Shown: positions 18,407-27,804 of the stretch, piece by piece | Numbering within the stretch: the first letter of the stretch is position 1 | Layout of the letters: each line of letters opens with the position of its first letter | Assembly: GCA_947039485.1 (NCBI GenBank) | Contig: CAMQZC010000001.1 | Span: forward strand, 62,001 to 126,000 | Length of the DNA stretch: 64,000 nt | DNA from: an uncultured Verrucomicrobiales bacterium | GTDB lineage: Bacteria > Verrucomicrobiota > Verrucomicrobiia > Verrucomicrobiales > Akkermansiaceae | Direction of reading: 5' to 3' | Translations under genes and position numbers: made by a program | Notes under the pieces: generated by a model | What the model saw: the letters and a program-made list of their open reading frames with translations, nothing else | Told to the model about the DNA's origin: nothing | Database searches by the model: none

Positions 18407-20167
18407 TTAGATTGTATCGCCACGGTAGCGTTTGCGCATGCGGTCGGGGGCTTCATCCATGTTGACCACAACAAAGCCATCTAAGGTGTTACCAAAGCTC
18501 TCATCGATGTTAAAGGCGATCATTTTCCCATTGAGTCGCAAGTAGTGCTTGAGCAGGACAGGGATGCCCTGCTTCCCATCCTCAATGTCATTGATGACTT
18601 GAGAGAGGACTCGTGAATCTGCCAGTGCTCGGGGCAGCAGTCGGCTATCCTCGCTGCGTAGAGTCATCTCCTTGGGAGGGGGGGATTTAGGGCGTATGAG
18701 CTTGGCCATGTCCTCATTCATTTGATTCTCCTTGAGGTAGGAGATGATGAGGGAGCGTGAGAGCCACTGGTAATGGGAGGATATGCTCACAGTGCCATAG
18801 AGGTAGTAGTATTGCGGATGCTTCTTCATGAAGCGTCCGATGCCCATCCAGAGGGTGTCGAGAGAGGCAGGGAGTTTTTGGTGCTCGGGGATGATGTAGG
18901 CGCGACCCATCTCAAGGCCATGGCGCAGCTGATCCTGGAGCTCGGGCTTCATCTTAAAGAATGCTCCGTTGTAGAGACCATTGCAGCCTCGCTGGTCGAG
19001 TATCTCATCAGTGAGCCCCATGCGATAAGCTCCGATGACGCGCTGCGACCTAGTATCCCACATAAAGAGGTGGTTGCAGTAGCTGTCGTATTCATCGATG
19101 TCCTTGCTCTCACCTGAGCCCTCGCCGACGATGCGGAAGACCTCCTCACGCTGGACGGCAATCTCTTGCATGATATTGGGGATGAATTGAGCCTTGATGA
19201 TGTAAATCTGGAGCCCTGTTTTATCGTTGTCATAGTAGAGTGCCTCAGGGGGGATTGTGGAGAGCTCGTCAATGATGAGTTGGGGGTTAATATGCGGATC
19301 AATCGGCTTGAGCTCACGCTCGGTATTGCTGGATTTCTCCTCGATGAACTTGTAGTTGAGGAGCATGGTGCGCAGGCGTAGGTAGTCTGCGAGAGCATGA
19401 TCATCATCAAAGCTGGATAAAATATGCGGGCTGATGGGCTTGCCTAGGCTGATTTGGTGAGGCATGCGGCCATCGCGCTTGATCTCGCGTGGCAGTAGGT
19501 TGGCGCGTTTGCCCTTGCACATCACGCTGACCATTTGAAAGAAAAGACCTGTGCGTCCACTGATGTGCATCGGGACAACGGTAGCATTCATCTTTCGGAT
19601 GATGGAGGCAATGTTGCTTTGCCATGGGTCGTCAATGACACGCTTGTCTTTAGCGGAGTAGGTAGCGGCTGATCCGCTGGGGAAGACGAGGACGCAGTGA
19701 CCCTGTCGTAGCCATTTGATCATCTCACGCATGCCTGACATGTTGGCACGCACAGCTTCTTCTCCGCCATAGACGTTGACCGTGATTGTGTAGTCGCGCA
19801 TACCATGCACGCAGTTGAGGAAGTCATTGACGATGATGCGTACATCCTTGCGTCGCTTCATCACGACATCGCCAAACATAATTCCATCGGATAAGCCGTG
19901 GGGGTGGTTGGCGACAATGACGCAGGGGCCTTCCTCGGGTATGTTCTCTAAACCGCCTTCATTGAGTTCGTAGTTGAGATCGAGATGGCGGCAGGCGAGC
20001 TGGAAGAAGTTGTCGGGGGAGCCATTATCCATATCGTCATCGATATTGTAATGAGCGACATTGAGGCGGTGGAAGCCTAGGTAGCGCTCGCCTAGATTGA
20101 GTAGCCATTTGGGTACCCGCTTCTTGCCTCCCAGCAATTCGCCGAGATCTACCATTTTTCTTTTCAT
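18407..20167 (-). CDS. Two-domain acyltransferase: PlsC-like plus GNAT-like (ornithine-lipid type)
   Basis: From the ATG at 20167 the protein is 586 residues; a TTG at 20200 could add 11. The N-terminal half is a lysophospholipid acyltransferase with NHPHGLSD (Asn87, His88, Asp94), spaced as in OlsA-type enzymes, followed by VFPSGSAATYS. The C-terminal half (about 300-480) resembles the OlsB/hemolysin-like N-acyltransferase, for example EVFRIVGEGSG and VIGAYRMG. Fusions of this kind are known as OlsF-like bifunctional ornithine-lipid synthases, so it may make an aminolipid. The substrate amino acid is not readable. It heads the run that includes the LptD-like gene, which fits an envelope role. 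Confidence 0.75.
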   Translation of the reverse strand: MKRKMVDLGELLGGKKRVPKWLLNLGERYLGFHRLNVAHYNIDDDMDNGSPDNFFQLACRHLDLNYELNEGGLENIPEEGPCVIVANHPHGLSDGIMFGDVVMKRRKDVRIIVNDFLNCVHGMRDYTITVNVYGGEEAVRANMSGMREMIKWLRQGHCVLVFPSGSAATYSAKDKRVIDDPWQSNIASIIRKMNATVVPMHISGRTGLFFQMVSVMCKGKRANLLPREIKRDGRMPHQISLGKPISPHILSSFDDDHALADYLRLRTMLLNYKFIEEKSSNTERELKPIDPHINPQLIIDELSTIPPEALYYDNDKTGLQIYIIKAQFIPNIMQEIAVQREEVFRIVGEGSGESKDIDEYDSYCNHLFMWDTRSQRVIGAYRMGLTDEILDQRGCNGLYNGAFFKMKPELQDQLRHGLEMGRAYIIPEHQKLPASLDTLWMGIGRFMKKHPQYYYLYGTVSISSHYQWLSRSLIISYLKENQMNEDMAKLIRPKSPPPKEMTLRSEDSRLLPRALADSRVLSQVINDIEDGKQGIPVLLKHYLRLNGKMIAFNIDESFGNTLDGFVVVNMDEAPDRMRKRYRGDTI

Positions 20168-20401
20168 GTGCCTAGGATCTATCTGTTCTTGCCGTTGCAA
20201 GATAGGTATATTTTAGCAGCATGCATGGTGCAGGTCAACCGTAAAGCTGTGCTTCCACGGCTGCTTTTCAATTATTATGCATCTTTTGCAAATAACGCTA
20301 AATGCGATTTGATTAGCAACTGCCATCAATTCATGCCTCGGAGATACGCAGCTGCATGATAGGGCTCTACTTTGAGCCTGATTTATGGCTTTTTAATGAA
20401 A

Positions 20402-20442
20402 ATAAAAAAGCCCCCAGCTGCGCAGGTGGCAGGCTGGGGGCT
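20402..20442 (-). terminator. Intrinsic terminator of gpmI
   Basis: On the minus strand AGCCCCCAGCCTG folds back on GCTGGGGGCT and is followed by a TTTTTTATTTT tract. It lies 20 bp beyond the gpmI stop. Confidence 0.85.
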
Positions 20443-20462
20443 TGATGAGATTTGTGGGCTTT

Positions 20463-21995
20463 TTAGCTAATGAGGCTCTTGCCAGACATCTCAGCAGGCT
20501 GAGTGAGTCCGAGGCGAGCCAAGATTGTGGGTGCGATATCAGCGAGGATACCATCACTGAGCGTCACGCTGTCTTGGTCGCAGCCACAGTAGATGAGGTC
20601 GACAAGGTTGGTCGTGTGAGCTGTGTTAGGAGAGCCATCGGGGTTTGTCATGTTCTCGCAGTTGCCGTGGTCAGCGCAGATGAGCGCACATCCACCCAGG
20701 GCGCGAATCTTGGTCACGCACTTTTCGAGAGCCTTGTCGACAGCTTCGCAGGCGGTGATGCCTGCATCGAGGAAGCCGGTGTGACCGACCATGTCGGGGT
20801 TGGCAAAGTTCATGATGGCGACATCGTATTTGTCGATGGCTTTGACGAACTTGTCAGCAACTTCTTCTACGCTCATCTGAGGCTTCTCATCGTAGGTGGC
20901 TACCTCACGAGGAGAGGGGCAGAGGATGCGATCTTCTCCTTCAAATTGCTTTTCAACACCTCCGTTGAAGAAGAATGTGACGTGGGCGTATTTCTCCGTC
21001 TCTGCGATGCGCAGCTGCAGGAGCCCTGCTTCGGAGATGATTTGACCGAGCATGTTGTCGAGCTTTTCGGATTCAAAGATGATTGGAGTTGGGTAGCAAG
21101 CCTCGTACTCGGTGAGTGTGACATAGCTAATCTTGGGCATGACTGGGCGGCTAAAGCCGTCAAAGTCATCATAGATGAAGGCGCGGGATATCTCGCGAGC
21201 GCGGTCAGCGCGGAAGTTAAAGAAGAGCATGGCATCGCCATCATTCACACGCTGTGTATCTGCGTCGCAGAAGCAGGCTGGCTTGAGGAACTCATCGGTG
21301 AGCGCTTCGCCGTAGCTTTTTGTGGCATACTCAGCAGGTGTGCAGCTCACTGCTTCGCCCTTGCCCAATACGATAGCTTCCCATGCGATCTGCACACGAT
21401 CCCAGCGTTGGTCGCGGTCCATGGCATAAAAACGACCTACAACGGTGGCTATTTTGGCACCAGTCTCATCGCAGCAGTCTTGGAGCTGCTGGAGGAAGGC
21501 TGCACCACTCTTGGGGTCACAGTCGCGACCATCAGTGATGGCGTGGATCATGATGTCCTTGACGCCAGCGGCACTGGCGAGCTTGATGATGCCAATGAGG
21601 TGATCGATATGGGAGTGTACGCCACCATCGGAGACGAGACCCATGAGGTGCAGGCGGCTGCCCTTGGCGATGTTGATCATATCGCTAAATGCCTTGTTGC
21701 TGCTCAGAGTGCCTTCTTCGATAGCCTTGCTGACGCGGCAGAGGTCTTGATAGACGACGCGACCAGCACCCAGATTGAGGTGACCTACTTCGGAGTTGCC
21801 CATCTGACCCTCGGGGAGACCTACATCCTCACCAGAGGCGCCCAGCATTGACTTGGGGCAGCTCGCAAGGAGCTTGTCGGTGAAGGGAGTGTTGGCAAGA
21901 ACAGTAGCATCGCCAGTCAGCTTGGCTACTTCGCAGCCTTGAGGATTGCGGCCCCAGCCATCGCGGATAATTAGAACAACGGGTTTGTTTGACAT
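20463..21995 (-). CDS. gpmI: 2,3-bisphosphoglycerate-independent phosphoglycerate mutase
   Basis: The protein has 510 residues, standard length. It interconverts 3- and 2-phosphoglycerate in glycolysis and gluconeogenesis using two Mn ions. Visible landmarks: DGWG near residue 12 (metal ligand Asp), the phosphoserine motif GQMGNSEVGHLNLGAG with Ser68, HAITDGRD, and the late metal sites NFANPDMVGHTG and ADHGNCE. It lies 67 bp after lpxK and is probably its operon partner. Its product feeds the PEP pool also used by PEP carboxykinase at 33875. Confidence 0.96.
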   Translation of the reverse strand: MSNKPVVLIIRDGWGRNPQGCEVAKLTGDATVLANTPFTDKLLASCPKSMLGASGEDVGLPEGQMGNSEVGHLNLGAGRVVYQDLCRVSKAIEEGTLSSNKAFSDMINIAKGSRLHLMGLVSDGGVHSHIDHLIGIIKLASAAGVKDIMIHAITDGRDCDPKSGAAFLQQLQDCCDETGAKIATVVGRFYAMDRDQRWDRVQIAWEAIVLGKGEAVSCTPAEYATKSYGEALTDEFLKPACFCDADTQRVNDGDAMLFFNFRADRAREISRAFIYDDFDGFSRPVMPKISYVTLTEYEACYPTPIIFESEKLDNMLGQIISEAGLLQLRIAETEKYAHVTFFFNGGVEKQFEGEDRILCPSPREVATYDEKPQMSVEEVADKFVKAIDKYDVAIMNFANPDMVGHTGFLDAGITACEAVDKALEKCVTKIRALGGCALICADHGNCENMTNPDGSPNTAHTTNLVDLIYCGCDQDSVTLSDGILADIAPTILARLGLTQPAEMSGKSLIS

Positions 21996-22062
21996 GGTTG
22001 CAATGTAGCATTATTTGCCTTATTTGTGAAGCCTAATGCGTGTCTTGATGCAAAAAACAAGC

Positions 22063-23262
22063 TCAAAGAACCTCGCTCCACTCCTGCGCAGGCTGCTTGA
22101 TGCTCAGATGACAGATGCGCTCAAGCATGCGATCCCAGTGCTCCTGACCCTGCAAAATATCAATCTGAATGCGCAGGAAGTAAATAGGCACATCCATCTC
22201 CTCTGGCTTGAGGAAGCGCACCGCATCCTTCTCTGTCGTGACGATTAAATCCATGGCGCGATCAGCGCAACGCTCAACAAAGCTCTCCATATCCGCTTGG
22301 TCGAACCAGTAGTGGTCAGGGTAGCGGCGGCGAATCTCAACATGAGCTCCGAGCTTGGAGCAGAGATTCTCAAAGCTCTCAGGGCGAGCAATACCGCTGA
22401 GACAGGCGATATACTTATCCTCAAGAAAATCGAGGGGCTGGATGTCACCTGTGAAAATATTCTCCAAATGTACAGGCCCATGGTCGGTGACGATGATGTC
22501 AGCAAATGGGTTGTACTTGCGGACCGTGGCGATGAGCTCATCCTGCGGCTTGCCCTCGCTCTTGGTGAGGATGATGTAGCTGGCGCGTTTGAGGCTGGCG
22601 CGCGGTTCGCGCATTGTACCACGGGGCAGTAGGCTACCTGTGCCAAAGGGCGCCCCACAGTCTACCAGCACGATATCTATCTCATGCTTGAGCTTGAGGT
22701 ACTGCATGCCATCATCGAGGATGATTGTGTCGCAGCCCAACTGCTCGATGGCAAAGATGCCCGATTTGACTCGATCCTTGTCCACCAGCACGCTGACCTT
22801 ATCAAGGTTGCGCGCCAGCATGAAGGGCTCATCACCTGCATAGAGGGGGCTGAGGTAGCGTGTGACGCCATCGCTGGCAATCTTGGGAGGATGAGTGAGA
22901 GCCCTGCCTGTATTCTTATCAATCCAATGCTGGCTCGCGGGTAGTTCCGCGCTTTTGTAGCCCCTTGTGAGAATGGCGCAGCGTCGCTGGCGTGCTGCAA
23001 GACTGCGTGCAAGTAGCTCAACAACAGGCGTCTTGCCCGTGCCGCCCGCCGTGATGTTGCCTACGCTTACAACAAATGTGCCTAAATAATGCACCCTCTT
23101 GATGCGGCGACTAAAGAGGTAGAGTCTCGTCTTGATGATGAGGAAAAAGAGCCATGACACAACGCGCAAGATGCAGCAGAGCACCCAAGCGCGGAAGCCT
23201 AGTTGCTTGCCAAAAATGACATCTGTGCCCCAATCGGCAAACTCCTCTGTGCGTGTTTTCAT
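22063..23262 (-). CDS. lpxK: Tetraacyldisaccharide 4'-kinase
   Basis: The protein has 399 residues. LpxK phosphorylates the 4' position of the lipid A disaccharide at the inner face of the inner membrane. An N-terminal membrane anchor (VLCCILRVVSWLFFLII) is followed by the P-loop VSVGNITAGGTGKTPVVELL. Later blocks DTIILDDGMQYLKL and LTKSEG match the family. It indicates that the organism makes lipid A. A length of ~400 is longer than the E. coli enzyme (328). It diverges from the ZIP gene and precedes gpmI. Confidence 0.93.
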   Translation of the reverse strand: MKTRTEEFADWGTDVIFGKQLGFRAWVLCCILRVVSWLFFLIIKTRLYLFSRRIKRVHYLGTFVVSVGNITAGGTGKTPVVELLARSLAARQRRCAILTRGYKSAELPASQHWIDKNTGRALTHPPKIASDGVTRYLSPLYAGDEPFMLARNLDKVSVLVDKDRVKSGIFAIEQLGCDTIILDDGMQYLKLKHEIDIVLVDCGAPFGTGSLLPRGTMREPRASLKRASYIILTKSEGKPQDELIATVRKYNPFADIIVTDHGPVHLENIFTGDIQPLDFLEDKYIACLSGIARPESFENLCSKLGAHVEIRRRYPDHYWFDQADMESFVERCADRAMDLIVTTEKDAVRFLKPEEMDVPIYFLRIQIDILQGQEHWDRMLERICHLSIKQPAQEWSEVL

Positions 23263-23395
23263 CCTCTAATCCTGTTCATTGTGCTCTTCTGATAATCTTA
23301 GCAAGAGCATTGGGAGAAGTCAAGTGAAGAGCTATTATCATCTATGATAGATTAAAACCTTGACTTGCTAGTCTAGCCGAATCTAGAATAGGCCT

Positions 23396-24169
23396 ATGAA
23401 TGATCAATTGATGTTGGGGCTTACGCTCTCCCTCATGGCTGGCTTAGCCACAGGGATTGGTGCGGCAGTAGCTTTCTTTATGAAGGGTACCGATACGCGT
23501 GTGCTCAGTTTTGCATTGGGAGCGAGTGCAGGGGTGATGCTCTATATTTCTTTTATGGAGTTTTTGCCCGAGTCTTTTGCTCTGCTGGGAGAGGATGCGA
23601 GCAGGTGGCTGCGCGTGTTGCCTTTCTTTGGAGGTATGGCTGTATCCTGTATCATTGATCGGCTCGTACCTGATGATGAGAATCCGCACGTCATCCATAA
23701 GCTCGATGAGTGGGAGAAGAGCCCACCTCACAATCTACGCCGCTCCGCCTACCTTTTTGCCTTCGCCATTGCTATACACAACTTCCCCGAGGGGATAGCA
23801 ACGGTTGTATCAGCCTTTAGCTCCGAGCAGATGGCATACTCAGTAGCCATTGCGGTGGCTGTTCACAACATCCCTGAGGGTGTGGCAGTTGCCATCCCTC
23901 TCTACTGCGCTACACAAAGCCGCTGGAAGGCCTTTGGCTGGGCAACGCTCACCGGGCTTGCCGAGCCGCTGGGGGCACTGGTGGCGATGGCCTTCTTGAT
24001 GCCCTATCTCAATGATCAGGTGATGGCTATTGTCTTTGCCTCGGTGGCTGGTATCATGGTCTATATCTCGCTTGATGAGCTGCTGCCCATGGCTCAGCGT
24101 TGGGGCCATCACCATATCTCCATCTACGGGCTCTCAAGTGGCATGCTACTCATGGCTTGCATCCTCTGA
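23396..24169 (+). CDS. zupT: ZIP-family metal transporter, ZupT-like
   Basis: The 257-residue protein has about eight membrane segments. The two metal-site motifs are intact: HNFPEGIATVVSAF and HNIPEGVAVAIPL in the central helices, as in ZupT. The long His-rich cytoplasmic loop of some ZIPs is absent. It should import zinc or a similar divalent cation. It stands alone between lpxK and the minus-strand MerR unit. No metal-responsive operator is obvious. Confidence 0.9.
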   Translation: MNDQLMLGLTLSLMAGLATGIGAAVAFFMKGTDTRVLSFALGASAGVMLYISFMEFLPESFALLGEDASRWLRVLPFFGGMAVSCIIDRLVPDDENPHVIHKLDEWEKSPPHNLRRSAYLFAFAIAIHNFPEGIATVVSAFSSEQMAYSVAIAVAVHNIPEGVAVAIPLYCATQSRWKAFGWATLTGLAEPLGALVAMAFLMPYLNDQVMAIVFASVAGIMVYISLDELLPMAQRWGHHHISIYGLSSGMLLMACIL

Positions 24170-24195
24170 GGCAATGAGCTCTAAGAGCTAGGTAC

Positions 24196-24234
24196 AAAAA
24201 AAGCGCTCCAAGCCTTTATCAGGCGGGGGGCGCT
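24196..24234 (-). terminator. Intrinsic terminator of the merR unit
   Basis: Read on the minus strand, AGCGCCCC pairs with GGAGCGCT with one mismatch, an inner GCCT/AGGC extends the stem, and a T7 tract follows. It closes the MerR and small-protein transcript. Confidence 0.75.
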
Positions 24235-24261
24235 ATGTTGTGTATGGATTATGCTCGTTGC

Positions 24262-24399
24262 TTACTTCTTTTCGTAGCTCTTGAGCATGACATAAATTTG
24301 CTTCATGTCCTTACTCGAGTTGCGGTAGATGAGGTAGGCTGCGGCCATGAGGCAGAGGGCTCCGCTAAGTGGGGCGCCCCATTTGATGATAGGAGTCAT
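24262..24399 (-). CDS. Small membrane protein, 45 residues
   Basis: This short frame starts 5 bp after the merR stop and ends 28 bp before a good terminator, so it is very likely translated in the same message. It has a hydrophobic segment at about 7-25 (GAPLSGALCLMAAAYLIY) and a polar, Lys-rich tail (KDMKQIYVMLKSYEKK). No family was recognised. The tight link to the MerR regulator suggests that it is controlled by it or tunes it. Confidence 0.7.
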   Translation of the reverse strand: MTPIIKWGAPLSGALCLMAAAYLIYRNSSKDMKQIYVMLKSYEKK

Positions 24400-24404
24400 A
24401 AGAA

Positions 24405-24935
24405 TTAGGTTGGTTCTGTGCTATGGGGTTTCTTTTTTGCGTTAGTCTCAATGAAATCCTCAGGGATGTAGGGCTCGAGTTTGCCCTCGGCATTGATGTT
24501 AAAGAAGGGGAAGTCTTTCATCCCCTTGAGGGTGAGTAGGGGGTAGCTATCCTCAAGCAGGTGTCCTCGAGCCTGAGCCTGCAGAGCCTTCTCGCTATAG
24601 ATGACGGTATGCTTGACAAAGGTGATGCTACGCTCCAGGCGCTTCTTCTCCTCGATGAGGTTTGACTTGGCGGCGCGCAGCATAGAGAGGCGCTCCGCGA
24701 GCGTCTCATCGCCCTCGGTTGTCGCATCAAAAAAGCGCTTGATTTGGGGCAGGGTGAGCCCGGCTTCTTTAAGGCAGAGTATGCCGTAGAGAGTACCGAT
24801 GCTAGCCTCGCCATAGACACGTCTACCCGATGCCGTTCTCTCCACGTGGCGCAGAAGTTGTTCCTTCTCGTAGTAGCGCAGGGTGTGGATGGAGAGGCCA
24901 GTCTTTACGGACAGGGCGGAGATGCTATAATTCAT
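24405..24935 (-). CDS. MerR-family transcriptional regulator
   Basis: The protein has 176 residues. The N-terminal winged helix-turn-helix is canonical: YSISALSVKTGLSIHTLRYYEKEQLL. A dimerisation helix follows at about 80-115. There is no Cys pair or metal-binding loop of the MerR/CueR/SoxR type, and the tail of ~60 residues is unrecognised, so it resembles the general AdhR/YfmP-like branch. A TTGAC-N4-GTCAA palindrome upstream is its likely operator. The transcript also carries the 45-residue membrane protein. Confidence 0.88.
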   Translation of the reverse strand: MNYSISALSVKTGLSIHTLRYYEKEQLLRHVERTASGRRVYGEASIGTLYGILCLKEAGLTLPQIKRFFDATTEGDETLAERLSMLRAAKSNLIEEKKRLERSITFVKHTVIYSEKALQAQARGHLLEDSYPLLTLKGMKDFPFFNINAEGKLEPYIPEDFIETNAKKKPHSTEPT

Positions 24936-24970
24936 GGGCTGATGCTTGATGTCATTAGTCTACACAGACT

Positions 24971-24984
24971 TTGACTTAGGTCAA
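24971..24984. promoter_or_regulatory. Candidate MerR operator
   Basis: TTGACTTAGGTCAA is a perfect 5-bp inverted repeat around TTAG. It lies 36 bp upstream of the merR start, between merR and the divergent rseP. MerR proteins commonly bind dyads of this kind and autoregulate. Confidence 0.5.
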
Positions 24985-25059
24985 GTTGAATTTACGGCTA
25001 TGGCAGAGATAATACTTGCTCCTAGCTCACAAATATGGCAGAGTAAAACGCAATAAATT

Positions 25060-26484
25060 ATGGATGCTATACTCTCTGTTCTTCAAACGGCTGCGATGAT
25101 TTTTATCGTTATCATGTTCTTCAATCTCATGATTTTTGTGCACGAGCTCGGGCACTTCTTAGCTGGCCGCTGGCGCGGAGCCTATATTGATCGCTTCCAA
25201 ATTTGGTTTGGTAACCCTATCTGGCAAAAGACCATCAATGGCGTGCAATGGGGGCTGGGCTGGATACCAGCTGGTGGATTTGTATCACTGCCACAGATGG
25301 GAGACATGGAGGATATTGAGGGTGAAGTTGATTTGCCTAAGGACCTCAAGCCTCTCAAGCCTCTGGATAAAGTTATTATCGCAGCGGCTGGGCCTCTCTT
25401 TTCTCTACTCCTCGCCTTCTTCTTTGCGGTTGTCGTCTGGGTCGTAGGCAAGCCAACGGCTGATATTTCTAATCAAATTGGCTACGTTGTTCCCGAGTCT
25501 CCAGCTGCAGTAGCTGGCCTCATACCTGGGGATACCATCACCGCGATTGACGCTCAACCTGTCTACAAGTGGGCAGGCAATATGGAGGGTGTTAGCGAGC
25601 TACTTGCCCTCTCAGAGAACTCTGAAATTGTGCTGGATATTAATCGCCCTATGGCGGATGGTAGTAGCAAAAAAATGCAAATTACCTGCAGCTACGAGCT
25701 CCCTGATACCTCATGGTGGCAGCGCCGCGCCATGCGCAAAATTGGCATTGCTCCAGCCTTTGACGCATTCGTAGGTGACATCACCGCTAACTCACCAGCT
25801 GCCAAGGCTGGTTTGGAAAAGGGCGATAAGATTATTGCCGTCAATGGCAACAATGTCTACAGCCCAAGTGCGGTTCTTATCGCAAGTAAGGACGCTAAAC
25901 CTATGACAATGACCGTAGAGCGCGCTGGTGAGCAGCATGCCGTCAATATCCAAGCTGTTATTCCAGCTAACTGGAAGGAGAGACAAGAAGCATACCCCAT
26001 CCTTGGCTTTACGTGGGGAGCAGGGGAGAATATTGTGAGCATGGTACATCCCAATCCATTTAATCAGATAGCTCTGAGTGTGAAATGGATGGGTGATATG
26101 CTTGCCAAGGTTGTCAGCCCTGGAAGTGACGTGGGTGTCGAGCATCTGAGTGGCCCTGTAGGAATCGGTAACCACCTCTTCAAGATGCTTGAGGCCGAGG
26201 ATGGATGGCGCTTTATGCTCTGGTTTGCCGTGATTCTTAACGTCAACTTAGCCGTCCTTAATATCTTGCCTCTACCCGTTGTTGATGGTGGTCATGTCAC
26301 ACGAAGTCTCATTGAGATGATTGTTGGACGCCCCGTTGGCGGAGTTGCTTTAGAGTATATTCAGCGCGCCTTTATCTTGCTTATTATGGGATTCTTTATC
26401 TTTGTGACGTTTAAGGATGTGGGAGATATGTTTGGCAGCTCCCAGCCTAAGACCAATGAGTTACCTGTTGCTCTCTTTGATTGA
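25060..26484 (+). CDS. rseP: Site-2 intramembrane zinc metalloprotease
   Basis: The protein has 474 residues. HELGH (His28, Glu29, His32) in the first membrane helix and NILPLPVVDGGHV (Asp near 409) in a late helix form the zinc site. Two PDZ domains lie between, about 125-205 and 215-300. RseP-type proteases cut anti-sigma factors within the membrane after an outer-membrane stress signal. No anti-sigma gene is beside it. It precedes the ATP synthase operon by 84 bp. Confidence 0.93.
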   Translation: MDAILSVLQTAAMIFIVIMFFNLMIFVHELGHFLAGRWRGAYIDRFQIWFGNPIWQKTINGVQWGLGWIPAGGFVSLPQMGDMEDIEGEVDLPKDLKPLKPLDKVIIAAAGPLFSLLLAFFFAVVVWVVGKPTADISNQIGYVVPESPAAVAGLIPGDTITAIDAQPVYKWAGNMEGVSELLALSENSEIVLDINRPMADGSSKKMQITCSYELPDTSWWQRRAMRKIGIAPAFDAFVGDITANSPAAKAGLEKGDKIIAVNGNNVYSPSAVLIASKDAKPMTMTVERAGEQHAVNIQAVIPANWKERQEAYPILGFTWGAGENIVSMVHPNPFNQIALSVKWMGDMLAKVVSPGSDVGVEHLSGPVGIGNHLFKMLEAEDGWRFMLWFAVILNVNLAVLNILPLPVVDGGHVTRSLIEMIVGRPVGGVALEYIQRAFILLIMGFFIFVTFKDVGDMFGSSQPKTNELPVALFD

Positions 26485-26568
26485 AATGGATAATTTTTGA
26501 AATAAAAAGTCATGTCGTGCCTGATTGCTGCTTGACAGCGTGAGAGATATTTTGATATAAATACGCAT

Positions 26569-27426
26569 ATGGCAAAGGCCTTCATTAATAAATTTTTCGG
26601 CATCGCAGCACTGATGAGCGGTGTCGCAGCCGCCTCAGAAGAGGGACAACACGGTTTGACAACGGATGCCCCTATCTTATGGGATATTGATTTGCCTTTC
26701 TGGCCAGGACATAGCCTCCCCATCTCGGGTTCGCTAATCATGTTTTGCGCGGCAGCTCTGCTCATCACTATTGTACTGAGACTCGCAACTCGACGCATGC
26801 AGCGCATCCCCAGCGGACTACAAAACTTCGTTGAGTGGGCTATAGAGACCCTCTATAACTTTGTCGAGGGCCTCACAGGCAAGCATCTAGCCAAGCGTTA
26901 TTTCTGGTACTTTGCTACGATATTCTTGCTCATTATCACGAGTAACTACATGGGTCTCATCCCTGGTGTTGGTAGCATCACTTACGAGGGCAGACCCCTG
27001 CTGCGCGGGGCCAATGCTGATCTCAATATTGCTATTTTCTTGGGCTTCTCCTACTCTCTGTTCTGGATTATCTGGGTTCTGAGGGAGCAGGGGCTTGTGA
27101 AGTTCTACCATCATACCTTTGGAGCAAAAGGCGGACTGAGCGGAGCGCTCAAGTACATCGTCATGCCCATCTTCTTCTTTGTGGGACTCATTGAGATACT
27201 CTCCATCTGCATCCGTCCTGTAGCTCTTGCGGCTCGTCTCTTTGGCAATATCTTTGCTGGTGAGTCCATTGTTGAGCAGATGGCGGCCATTCATTTCACA
27301 GCAGCTATCCCCTTTATCACGCTGGAGCTCATCGTGGGCTTTGTGCAAGCACTCGTCTTCCTTATGCTTACAGCTATCTTCCTCAAGACTCAAGTCGGAG
27401 ACGACGATGATGAGGAGCATGCCTAA
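26569..27426 (+). CDS. atpB: ATP synthase F0 subunit a
   Basis: The protein has 285 residues with an N-terminal, partly hydrophobic leader and six or so membrane helices. The conserved helix RPVALAARLFGNIFAGESIVEQ carries the essential Arg of the proton half-channels. It starts the atpBEFHAGDC operon; no atpI is present before it. It pairs with the c ring encoded next. Confidence 0.95.
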   Translation: MAKAFINKFFGIAALMSGVAAASEEGQHGLTTDAPILWDIDLPFWPGHSLPISGSLIMFCAAALLITIVLRLATRRMQRIPSGLQNFVEWAIETLYNFVEGLTGKHLAKRYFWYFATIFLLIITSNYMGLIPGVGSITYEGRPLLRGANADLNIAIFLGFSYSLFWIIWVLREQGLVKFYHHTFGAKGGLSGALKYIVMPIFFFVGLIEILSICIRPVALAARLFGNIFAGESIVEQMAAIHFTAAIPFITLELIVGFVQALVFLMLTAIFLKTQVGDDDDEEHA

Positions 27427-27515
27427 AGCAGCAGAACAATTTTCCCGAAGCTTGATCATGAAGCAAAACGTGAGAGCTTAGGAAAAACAACAACACCCCC
27501 AATAGAAACATAATT

Positions 27516-27704
27516 ATGACATCCCTCATCAGCACAGCAGGTGCAGCAGTACTCGGAGCCGGCATCGGCATTGGTCTCATCGGTATGAAAGCCGCTGAAT
27601 CCACAGGTCGTAACCCATCCGCCTCTGGTAAGGTAATGACCATCTCTATCCTTCTTGCCGCTCTGGTAGAAGGTGTTGCCTTTGTGGCAATCTTCATGGG
27701 CTAA
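27516..27704 (+). CDS. atpE: ATP synthase F0 subunit c
   Basis: The 62-residue protein is a two-helix hairpin and is short for the family (usually 70-90). Helix 1 is glycine-rich (GAGIGIGLIGMKAAE), the loop carries RNP, and helix 2 has the ion-binding Glu52 in ALVEGVAFVAIF. The Gln and Ser residues that mark sodium-binding c subunits are absent, so proton coupling is expected. Confidence 0.95.
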   Translation: MTSLISTAGAAVLGAGIGIGLIGMKAAESTGRNPSASGKVMTISILLAALVEGVAFVAIFMG

Positions 27705-27804
27705 GCCCATTTTTGCTGTGCTGTCTCAGTTGGGGCAGCACAGCCGCCCCCTTTCCTGTCGTATCCGCCCCCCATTTTTAAATTCCTCAATAACACCATC
27801 ACAT

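Noticed and set aside
20168-20359. Plus-strand 63-residue frame between two minus-strand units
   Set aside because: No ribosome-binding context and unlike any protein known to me; the stretch is better read as the acyltransferase promoter region.
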